Shown: positions 10,101 to 22,100 of the stretch, in pieces
How positions within the stretch are numbered: the first letter of the stretch is position 1
Layout: each line of letters starts with the position of its first letter
Source of the DNA: Agapetus fuscipes
Taxonomy: Eukaryota; Arthropoda; Insecta; Trichoptera; Glossosomatidae
NCBI GenBank assembly: GCA_951799405.1
Contig: OX637362.1
Coordinates: 11,146,493-11,210,492, forward strand
Length of the DNA: 64,000 nucleotides
Reading direction: 5' to 3'
Translations under genes and position numbers: made by a program
Notes under the pieces: model-generated
Database searches by the model: none
What the model was told of the DNA's origin: nothing
Seen by the model: the letters and a program-made list of their open reading frames with translations, nothing else

Positions 10101-13100
10101 TAATTCGTATTTTGAAAATTCATATTGATTAATAATTTGTTAATTTTTAAGATTCAAATTAGGTACTTATTCATATTATTTGTAACTGTAATAAAAAATC
10201 TTAAATATCTTTTTTAGTAACTTAATGACCGGCCCGCAGTCTAGTGGTTAACACTTCTGGCTTACAGCAGCTGGGTCATGCTTGAGAATTGACGCTTTCT
10301 ACAGTGATGACCTCGCTCGCAGAGGTCTCTTGAGATGAGAGTCACACAAAAGCAGCGCTCACCAAATAAATCATCTTAATATTATTATTATTATTAATAT
10401 TAAAATACATTTGTAAGTATTTTATAGAATGAAAAAAACGGATTTTACTGACTGTGCAAAAGGGAAGAACGATTTTCTCTACGTTTCGTCGGAGTCATAT
10501 CCGACGTCCTCAGGAGCGTGTCTCTTCTACGAAGAAGAACCACGAACTATTTATTTATACATTTAAGTACATCATTTCTTCATAAACAGTTTTAGGGTTT
10601 GTGTATTGGCAAGATTATATTTTACATTAACAAAGTTAAAATAAAAAAACATAGTTTTTATTCACGAACTAATTGAATTTTAATTTCTGGATGACTTTCA
10701 ACGGTATTGTCTTTTCATTCTCCCAAAAAGGACGAGTTGATAGCGTTAAAAATGCTCGAAAAATGAAGACACAATAAGCCAAGAAAAAAACTATGTTTTT
10801 TATTTTTAGTTTATTTATGACTTATAATTCCTTGACTTGTAGCTTGATATGAGGCTGACCACCCATACAGTAAAAAATGGTTCACTTTGCCAATATCACC
10901 CCTGTTTCAGGGAAGGTCGGCAAAAGTTGCAGGGTTTATGTTCATTTGAGGTTTGGATTTGTAACCCATGCTGTAAAAATGGTTCACTTTGCCAATGTCA
11001 CCCCTGTTACAGGGAAGGACGGTAAGAGTTGCAGGGTGTATGTCCAACTGAGATTTGGCTTTTATGTTGTAGGATTACATGAGGCATGTGCAAGCGTGAA
11101 CTTGTACGTGTCTGGTTGTGTGAATGCATGTAATGTGAATCTCCAATGTAACATATCTTTGCAACTTAGATTAGATTTAATTTGTAAGTAGGTACACATT
11201 CAGCAATTGTACACGCGAACTATACGTGTTTGTTTCTGGGCATGCATTTGATACGAGCTTTAAATGTTAACATATCCTTGCAGCTTAGATTATAGATTAA
11301 ATGTTTTTCCTCGTCATGTCAAAAATGGGCCGCTGGGGATCGTGTTTTCTTTTTGTAATATTTTTTTCATTACCGATGTCCCTTGGGGCACTCGTACTCC
11401 ATGCCGAGGAAGATCTTGACGGTGAAATGTGAGGAGGGGGCCTTCCCCCGGGACCCGCCGCGCTGCCCTGACGACCTCCACAGGGACACGTGCTCTACGC
11501 GACTGGAAATTACAAAAACCTGTTACAATAATTGAGAAAAGTAATGGACCGACAAAAAATAATAATTAAGATTTTTTAACACGTTCGCGGACGAAGCGGT
11601 TATATCCGCTCTATGAGCTTGTCTAGGACTGGACGAAACGGTAATAGCCGTCGTGATAAAACGTTATTACTAGGGACGAAACGGCTATTTCTGTTAGAAC
11701 TTGCATACATGTAGCATCCCGGCGTCCCTACAGAAATCCAAAGAACACGGCAATAGCCGTTGCGTCCCTGGATGTCAAAAAAAAAAAAAAATGAAATAAA
11801 TTTTTTATAATAAAAATACAATTTGAGATGATGAAATAAGTGTGTTTTTTCTAGCCTACTTCACATTTCGTGTGTCCGCGAATGTGTTAATGGATAATTT
11901 GTTTGAAGCGCCGTTTTTGTGTGTAGCACACCTCAAGGGCCATCAATGTTTTTAACCTTCACAACAGAACTTAACTTGGCTTAGTGTTAGTTGTTTGTTT
12001 TTCTCACCTCACTGAGCAGTCCCAAGGCAGCAGGAAGTTGGTGTGCGGCAGGAAGCCAGGATGGAGATGTTCTGGGAGCCCCAGGTTATGGGAGTACAGA
12101 GATGAAGCTCCCAAACACACCAGGGACCAGCTGGAGAATGCTGGGAGTAAGCCTGGAATAAAAAAAAACATGCTTCTAATGTGGAGTCAATAATAATAAT
12201 AATAATAATAATCTAAGTTGCAAGGATATATTCATTTAAAGCTCTCAGATGTAAGCCCACAAACCAACAAGTGTAGTTCGCGCTTACAAATGCTGAATGT
12301 GTACTTACAAATAAAATCCAAACCTCAAATGAACATAAGCCCCACAACTTTTGCCGACCTTCCCTGAAACAGGGGTAACATTGGCAAAGTGAACCATTTT
12401 TTACAGTATGGGTGGTCAGCCTCATACCAACCTATAAGTCAAGGAATATGAATAAAAAATTACATTTAAATATATAAAAGAACAAAACCTTACAAAGAAA
12501 TCTATGCAAAAAAAGTCAGAAATTTCCTATGCAAAAAATGTAGCAAATTAATACACCAACATTAGAAATCACCATTGCAGATTAGCCGCCACTTCTTCCT
12601 GTCCTTGCACACTTCTTTCATTTCATCCGGAGTCATATATAAGTCAATAATAATCAATAATCATTCCTTGACTTATAGGTGGGTTTGAGGCTAACCACCC
12701 ATACTGTAAAAAATGGTTCACTTTGCTAATGTCGCGCCTGTGTCAGGGAAGGTCGGCGAAAGTTGCGGGGGTTATGTACATTTGAGGCTTGGATTTTATT
12801 TATAAGTAGGTACACATTCAGCATTTGAAAGCGCGAACTACACGTGTTTGTTTGTGGGCATGCATTTGATATGAGCTTTAAATCCCCTATAATATAAAAT
12901 TCAACGGCCTCCCCATACAAAATAATTGTGCGTTAATGGCATTCAAACTGAAGAACTCCTGAACAGATGCACGTCATATTCACAACAAATATTGTTCAGG
13001 ACTTGGGATGTGCTTCCTCATCATTAGTAGATTTTAAATTGTTGTTTTTTAAATAAATAAACATGATCAATCACAACACCTTTTGATGTAAAACCTATGC

Positions 13101-16100
13101 GAGAAACAAAACTCATTTTGACATTCGAATTTCAAATAAATTGCCAGCACTTCAACATAGGCTTCAAAGTTGCCATCGTTGCCATTGCCAAGTCGATTCT
13201 TTTTCGGTTGAATTCCGTTGAGTACCTACCTACCTATATTTTTTATTCATTTCAAAATTATACTTCAACCAGTTATAACATGTATTTTTTAGAAATAATG
13301 ACGATCGATTAGGTCAACTTTTTATATGAAACCATACTTATTGCGGCATTTAATTTTTTTTAAGTATTATTACAATATACAATCTAAGTTGTATAGACGC
13401 ATTAACATTTATAATTCATATTCAATGCACTCCTGCACGGAGACACGAGTGAGTTTGCGCTTACAAATGCTGCATGTGTATTTACAAATAAAAATTTCAG
13501 CCTCTCATGACCATAAGCCCTGCAACTTTTGCTGACCTTTTCAGAAACAGGGGACACATTTGTTAAGTGAACCCATTTATGCGATATGGGTGGTAAGCCT
13601 CATACTAACCCTTAAGTCAAGGAATTTGAGTTTGAAAAATCCTTAAACAACGGTAATCTTAATTTATAATCTAAAGTTGCAAAAAAAGTTATTTGATGAT
13701 TCAAATTGAATGCACGCCCACAAACTGGCAAATGTCATTTCACGCTAACATATAGTTGTGGCGCTTGATTTTTTTTAAATATTAGAATATATAATCTAAG
13801 TTGGACAGATACAATAACTTTTATAATTCATATTCAATGCATGCCCCCCTGGAGACACGAGTGGGTTCGCACTTATAAATGCTGCATGTGAACTTACAAA
13901 TTAAATTTAAGGCCTGTAATAAACATAAGCCCTGCAACTTTTGCCAACCTTTTCAAAAACAGGGGAAACATTTGTCAAGTGAACCATTTTTTGCGATATG
14001 GGTATTCAGGCTCATACTTACCTATAAGTCAAGGATTTGAGTTTGAAAAATCCTTCAACAACGTTAATCTTAATTCATAATCTAAAGTTGCCAAAAAACT
14101 TATTTGATGATTAAAATTAAATGCACACCCATAAGCTGGCAAATGTCATTTCACGCTAACATATAATTGTGGCACTTGATGTTTTTAATATTAGAATATA
14201 AATCTAAGTTGAATAGATACATTTTATAATTCATATTCAATGCATGCTTCCATGGAGACACGAGTGAGTTCCCGCTTAAAAATGCTGCATGTGAACTTAC
14301 AAATTAAAATTAAGGCCTCTCATGCACATAAGCTCTGCAACTTTTGCCGACCTTTTCAGAAACAGGGGGAACATTAGTTAAGTGAACCCATTTATGCGAT
14401 ATGGGTGGTGAGCCTCATACTAACCCTTAAGTCAAGGAATTTGAGTTTGAAAAATCCTTAAACAACGGTTATCTTAATTTATAATCTAAAGTTGCACAAA
14501 AGAGATTTGATGATTCAAATACAATGCACACCCACAAGCTGGCAAATGTTTTTTCACGCTAACATATAATTGTGGCACTTGATGTTTTTAATTTTAGAAT
14601 ATAAATGTAAGTTGCATACATACATTTTATAATTCATATTGAATGCATGCCCCCAAGCAGACATGAGTGAGTTTGCGCTTACAAACGCTGCATGTGTAAT
14701 TACAAATAAAAATTTCAGCCCTTCTTGACCATAAGCCCTACAACTTTTGCCGGCCTTTTCAGAAACAGAGAAACATTCGTTCAGTGAACATTTTTTTAAG
14801 GTACCTATGGGAGGTCAGACTCATACCTCATGCTTCATACAAGATACTCAGAACATGAAAGAACTAAATAACCCTTTTACCGCATTTTTTTTTCAAATTA
14901 CTTCTTAAAGCATTTAATTACTATGAAGGAGGTGTGAGGAAAAATTAATGCGAAGCCAGACTTACACTGCCCGAAGGGCCTAGCAGACAGCCGTGCGCAG
15001 CAAGGTCAGTCTGCTAGTGTTAATATATATTTGCAACTTAGATTATAGATTATTATTATAGATTGTAAAGGCGCAACTTGGTGATGTATTTACGCGACTC
15101 ATTGCTGATAAGAGACTACCCTTCACCCCCCCGCACATTCCGGCTGCTCCCCTGTGCTGGGTCGGGTCACGACCATCGGGAAGGCCTTCCCCAACAAAAA
15201 AATTATAGCACTGCATGAGCGTTCTGTGATACGCTTCCCCGGATGGAAGTGTATAAACGGAACGGTTATGAGGTGGGTTTTAGCAATGCTCTCCTCTGCT
15301 TCCTAGTTTGTCGTAAACTCAACTCGGTAGATCGGCCAGGAATCGTACGTCAGGTGATGGTCGGGTGTTTTCGGCCGGCATCGGCAGCTTCATTTTAGAC
15401 ATTCCAAGAAGGAAGTTCGTGCAGTTTTAAAAAAATATTTTAGTTTCTTTTTACTAATTAAATAAATATTTTTATATTATTTATCTTTTTTGCAAAATTT
15501 CTGTGACAGAATTCCAGTTTTAATTTAATTTAGATTTTATTTAAAAATGAAAATACCTACACTTTTTAGTTCACTCTTTAAAAATATATATTTATATGTA
15601 TATCCTCAGGAACAGTCAATCTAGATTATTTATCGATTAATCAATGTAAAAAATAGATTGCTGTTTGAAAATAATAAGTAGAAAGATATTCTGTGGAATT
15701 ACTCAGAGGCATATTTTACGTAGTGAAAGATTTGACATGTTTACATACAAAGCTCCAAAACCTGTAATATGCTAGTTTCTGAACATGAAAATTTAACTTG
15801 AGAACCAAAATTAAATCTGTTACTGTATCCTGCCGCCGTTCCGCTAGGGGTGGCCGGTACCTCCACAGATGCGTCTCCACTTTTTTCTGTTCTTGCATAC
15901 CTCTTTCATCTCTTCAACACTCTTTCTACATACATACTCTTCTCTTATTCTCACTCTGCAGGTTCCATTCTTTCGCAATCTCACCTATTTGGTCTATCCA
16001 TTCCTTCCTCGGTCTTCCCCTTCCACCCTTTCCTTTGACGTTAGATTAACAATTAATTAAAAGCAAAAGTGTTAACACTCACCGGCAGGACTTTCTGTGT

Positions 16101-19100
16101 GCAGCATTCCTGGCAGATACTCTGTGGTAGAGGGCTGCCTCACTAGACCTTTATCTGCAACAAATCATACATTAATTGTATAATAATACTTGGATGATTT
16201 ATTTGGTGAGCGCTGCTTTTGCGTGAATCAGATCTCAAGAGCCCTCTGCGAGCTTGGTTGTCGCTATAAAAAACACCAATTCTCAAGCAAGACTGTAAGG
16301 CTGGATGGACCTTTGGTAACCGGTCCTCCCCCTCTTGCTGTAATAATGGATGAGCTTAATAATTAATAATGTTATATTACTTACATAATATTTTGTATAT
16401 TTTGTAGAAATTGGTATTTACAAGAACGACGTCACTTTTGGTACTCGTACATCATTTGCCATCATCCGCAGACTAAACTCCCCCCCCCCCCCCCCCCCCT
16501 TAATGCGAATGACGTAATATATGGACAGCCCCTAATACAATAGAGGAGCAGAAACTAACTTACTGCATTGATACATACTATCGACCACATTTGCCTCAGC
16601 TCTGTTGGTGTATCTCCCATGATAGCTAAAGTGCCAACTAGTACCTTTATAATGAGCATCATTGATGGCGATGAGAGTGAGAGGTTGGGTGACGGTGCTG
16701 CAGGCCTCCTGGTTGGGCTCGGACAGCGCCCTGTTGGACAGCGCCTCCCCCTGCTCCTGCTCCTCACCCTGCTCCTCCCCCTGCCCCGCCTCCTGCTCCT
16801 TCTCCTGCGAGCAAGAGCCCGGAGAGCCCGCAGAGACTGATGGCCCTGACTTCACTGATGCTGCTCTGTAATTTGTATATCCAAACATTTGTGAGTATAA
16901 CTCAATAATAAAATATCAAATTCACCAACAGCTTTTAAATTTTGAGTGTCCCTTTGTAGAATATATAAATCAAATACAACACTTATGAAAGGCAAAAACA
17001 TACACATCATGATTTCACAGCTCCACAATGACAATTTCATTAAATTAATGAGATTTTAAACTACCAAAAAATATTCCAAATGCCACATCAAATTCGCTAA
17101 AAAATCCTTGAAATCTTTTGTTGTTGTTCAGCAGGTATCATTTTACCTTCTTATACAGTGCGCTTTGTGGATTTTTTTTTTTGATTTTTTATTAAAATAA
17201 TATAACAAAATTATATTTCCCAGAAGTTATACATTAACTCATTTGGGACTTGGGATTTATACTCTGACACAATACTTAAAACTTGCCATACAACATATAA
17301 TTTAAAAAATATCAATAAAATAACAATTACTGAAACAAACAAAAACAGAAAATAATTAGCAGCTCATACCCAAAATAAAACAATTTAATCATCTCACTGG
17401 TACAGCATTATTGTAAAAGGACTCTAAAAAATAAGCCTTTATTGCATCATTTTGTTGTTTATTTTTCATATACCTCTTTATTATTATCGGAAGTCCGTTG
17501 TATAGGGACTGTGCAACATTTGAAAGAGACCTCCTTCCAAACTTTGTCGATTGAAAACCTTTAATATGTAAATTTTCTGAGCTTTGAGTGTTATAATTAT
17601 GAAAATCATTATTATAATGGTACTCTAAATTTGTGTGAATTGAGGATTTCAGAATTTGAATAATTGAGCACAATGCGCTGTGGAACACAAAGCCAATGCA
17701 GCAACAGCGCAACGCAACAGCGGTGTTTTGAATAAGCATTCCGATCTTCTCAGCAGATGCGAGCAATCACTAGCAAAGGTGACTCTTTTTTATTGTCAAA
17801 ATTTTTGAATATAATCAAACACTTGTCGATTACCTGAAGTCATTGATGGAAGGCTGGAATACGGGGAAGGGTATTGACTCTGCTGCGTTGCCGCACTGGC
17901 AATCCTTGGCCAAGTCTGCGTAGAACTCAAAGTTGGCAAATCTGACAGTGTAGGGGTCGTCCCGGGAGCCTTTGGTCCTGCCACAGTTGCAGGCAGACAC
18001 ATAACGCACCCCGCTAGAGTGGACGTCGTCCGAGTCAGTGCTGGAAGTTAAAGGAAATATCAACAACTTCGAAGTACGCTGAATACTGCAGCAAACTGTA
18101 CTGTATAAAACATTGAGTAATAACATATAGGAGCAAAAACTAACATTGATACTGTTACGAATTTAGGGTTTCAAAGTCTTTCAATTAAAAATACTGGTCT
18201 TCTTATACAGTTGTTTATTTTACACTTTTAATAATTTATTTTCTCAAAGGTATTCTCGACTATTCCATTACACTTGGTTTCACGGCCGTAGCTAGGGGGG
18301 GGCATTGTGGGGCAATGCCCTACCTTGAAATCACAATGCCCTACCTTAAAAATACCAAAACTAAGACAAATTATTATAATTAAATTGTTTGTTCATACTC
18401 GTAGTTTGAGATAAAAAAAATTGTAGAAATTAACCAAACTTTACGCAGTAGGAAAAGAAATGGGTGCCTAAACTCAAAGAGTAGGTACCTACCTACATAT
18501 GTGGGTAAACTCCAGGGTGTCTATTCACAATAGGGGATAGAGTAGATTCATTTCGATTTTACCAGAAAAAGCAATAAATGGTATTGTGAGGCACAATACC
18601 TTTATTCCTTTTTCGGGGAAAATCGAGAGGAGTCTTCTCTATCCCCTATCGTGAATAGACACCCAGCTGTCACACTTTTTTTATATACTGCAATCAATGG
18701 GCTTCAAAGACTGTCAATGGGTCACAAGAGAATGGCTGGCATGGTATTTCTAGCCTTTGAAAAAAAAAAAAACAAAAACAGTTGATCTGAACGAAGTTCT
18801 TCGCATTTTTAATAACATGGGGAATCGTAAAATTCAGCTGTTTTAAATATTTTTATTATTATGTTAATGGAGAGATTTTACATTTAAAAAAAATAAATCT
18901 AAATCTAAATCTAAGCTGCAAAGATATGTATCATTTGAGATTCATATCAAATGCATTCCCACAAGCAGACATGCATAATTTCGCGCTTACACATGCCGCA
19001 TGTCTAAATCTAAATCTAAGCTGCAAAGATATGTATCATTTGAGATTCATATTAAATGCATTCCCACAAGCAGACATGCATAATTTCGCGCTTACACATG

Positions 19101-22100
19101 CTGCATGTGGACCTACAATATAAAAACCCCAATCTCAAATGAACATAAGCCCTGCAACTCTTGCCGACCTTCCCTGAAGCAGGGGTGACATCGGCAAAGT
19201 GAACCATTTTTTACAGTATGGGTGGTCAGTCGCATACCAACCTATCAGTCAAGGAATGTTTTGGCTAACAAATAATTTGAAGGCGATTTTTTTTCAAAAT
19301 TCTCATTATTTTATTATTTTGTGGGAAAACGAGAAATCACCATGTACATCACTGACCTAGAGGTTAGTGATGTACATGGTGATTGATTTAAGAGCCCGTG
19401 CTTCGAGGGCAGATATTATGATATTTTTTTTACTTCCGCCCTACCTGTAACCAATGCTGCCCTACCTCAAATTCGACTCTAGCTACAGCCCTGCTTGGTT
19501 TCTGTTCACTGGTTAACTTAGGTCAATGTAGTTGTAAAGCTCGTAGAATACTGGCTCTGCAAGCAACTCGCACCCTTCTTATACTCTTCAAAACAGTACA
19601 ATCCAGATCCATATTCGCTAGACAGTTCCAGAAAGGCGTAGTAATAATTATTTCTCGATGCTTCAAGTATTTTTATTCAATGATTCCTACCCACACAATA
19701 CAATACAGAATTCCTATAACTATAACTAATACCTACTTATTTTAAATATGTATATTTCATATTTACATAACAATACATACTATCTACCACTTTTGTCTCA
19801 GTCCTGTCAAACGTTGCAGTTGTGTAGTCACACAAAACATGTTTTTACGTGTCAAATTTTATGTTTTCTTGCTTTCTCCATTTTGTGTTTTGATACCCAA
19901 TTACAACACATTCCATGCTGTCCTACAATAATGCCATTTTCCTTTAAAATTCATCAATTTTATCAATCACAAGAGAACGCACCCGGCAATGCTGCCACCA
20001 CCTTTCAAGAAACATTTTTACATTCCCCTGAGTTTTTTTGTACACATCAAAATGCAACTGTGATGTTTTTTGTTCTCTTTCTTACTAATGACCATTTTTG
20101 TAAGTAGGTTGAAACATATATAATATATTGTCTATTGTCGTTAACTTAGTTTTTAGTCCACAGATATCATAAGTCAATGGATAAGACAATCCTCTAAAAG
20201 ATGATGAATGATGATGATGATGATGATGAGAAATAATGAATAATCACGCATTCAATTTCTTGATTAAAATTGATGTGGTTTGTTGAGCTTACCCGTGTCG
20301 TGGTTTGATGCAGGGATTCCCCGTGAGGCTGGGCTTCTCGCACAGCCGGCGGGACTCCCAGATGCTGTTGCAGTCCTCCTCCAGCCGACCACGGAACCAG
20401 TCTGCCAGCGGGCCCCGGGCCACGGAGCTGAAGAGGTTCAGCGCCACTCCTACCTGGGGATCATACAAAACACTTTCTCTAGATAAATGGCAACATTTGG
20501 GATATATAAACTTCATGACAGATTGAGATTACTTCTGAAGTTGAAAATTCTTTAGACGTATTTTTATTTTGATTGAGTGTGTTTCTATACCCCCCTGACC
20601 CCATAATTGACTTTCAATTTCAAAGTTACTTTTTAAATTATATTTTTTATGGTTTTTGTATTAACACTGAAAATTCATATTGATTGATTAATTATTTATG
20701 TTTTCATAAAAACAAATTACTAATTAAACACTGTTTCATTTCACTCAATATATCAATTCATTTAAATTATAGAGAATTTGTTTACTTTTAAAGATTGAAT
20801 GTGTTCAGCCTCACATAGATAATTTAAATTAATAGGTATTTTTTTTATAACTTCAACGATTTCTGCTGAGTCTTAAACACCAGCAAGCCTATTTTGAAAT
20901 GGATCTGTTCCTTCATCTTCAGCCAGTGAAGAGACTTCAGGTGCGGCGTTATGTGGCAGAACTATGAAGCGCCGTGTATTAAACCTTGCCGCTGCGTTCA
21001 GGACTGACTGAAGTCTCTTCAGCTGAATCTGTGGCTGTCCGGCATACATTGAATTGCAATAGTCGAGTCTTGAGTGCAATCTCTGCACTGCACCAATAAA
21101 AGTAATAAGAAATAATCCCGGCGTTATTCCTGACGAACACATTCTCATCTCCCCAGCGCACCACAGTTATAATCTAGCCTACTCACCCTGTGCAAGTGAT
21201 GATGCGTAGAGTAATGCTTGGGCAGTCCCTCGGTGTACGTTGCCTTGGCCAGCGGCAGCACCTTGCTGCACCGCCCCATGGAGAAGTTGGTGTCCACGGC
21301 CAGCGCGTCCCACAGGGAGGTCCAGGCGGGGTCTGCGCTGGGGGGCAGGATGAAGGAGCACAGAGAGGAGGCTACTTGACGCCATGTGGCTGCACTCGGG
21401 ACCTGGAAATCATTCAAATTCTTTCCACTTTCTAATCTAATCTAAGTTCCAAAGATATGTAAATTGGAGATTCACATTATATTGTTACGAACTTGGAGTA
21501 CCTACGTGTATGTACATGCGTACATAGAACAGTCTGGCATGAGTATGATGGTGATAGTGTTACAAACTACGAACTTCAAAGTACCTACGTACGGCTGTAC
21601 AGATACAATAGTGTTTATAGAACAGTCCAGTATGATCCATGATGGTAATAGTAAGGTACATGAACAGCTGTCTAGTGTAATCTAAAACAGAGATCGAATG
21701 GTCTGGAATATGCAAGAAAGATCTCTTTTATACCTTTATAAAGGGACTGCAATGGGGCATCAGGGAGTGTCGAATAAAACATTGAGCTGTGAAGTTGAAA
21801 GCCAGAGCTAGAAATCATTTTTTGTAAATTGTGAACCAAATTGTGTAAAATAAATTATTTTAAAATAAATAATTGCAATTTCCATTATTTTTTGTACTTT
21901 CATTCTTAAATTCTCTTTTATACCACACTCGTTCATCGCCCAATCATTGCGGACTCTATCATTCAGTGCCTTTTCAGTCAGTGTGTCTTTCAGGCAAAAT
22001 TATCCAGGGGGGCAATTAAGAAATCTGGGGGGGCGGAGTAAATTAATGAAATAAAGTTGTATGTAAATTTGGACTCCATTGACAGCTTACGGTATTTTAC

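Larger units (their letters stand above)
18281..19493. mobile_element. hAT-type non-autonomous element, 1213 bp, with nested insertions
   Basis: Ends CACGGCCGTAGCTAG and CTAGCTACAGCCCTG with perfect 8-bp duplication CTTGGTTT (18273-18280, 19494-19501). It contains the palindrome 18515-18664, an R1 copy, and a perfect 19-bp inverted repeat at 19335-19353/19366-19384. Confidence 0.8.

Noticed and set aside
10877..11191. A 104-codon ORF repeated in similar form at 38698-38925
   Set aside because: It is an open frame through the R1 repeat, not conserved as protein among copies.
13381..14830. CRISPR-like array
   Set aside because: Units are ~408 bp without short repeat/spacer structure, and the window is eukaryotic.
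16568..16871. Plus-strand open frames rich in Leu and Cys opposite SMG8 exon 8
   Set aside because: They mirror the Glu/Gln codon repeats of the minus-strand exon, which fits SMG8 in phase with its neighbours.
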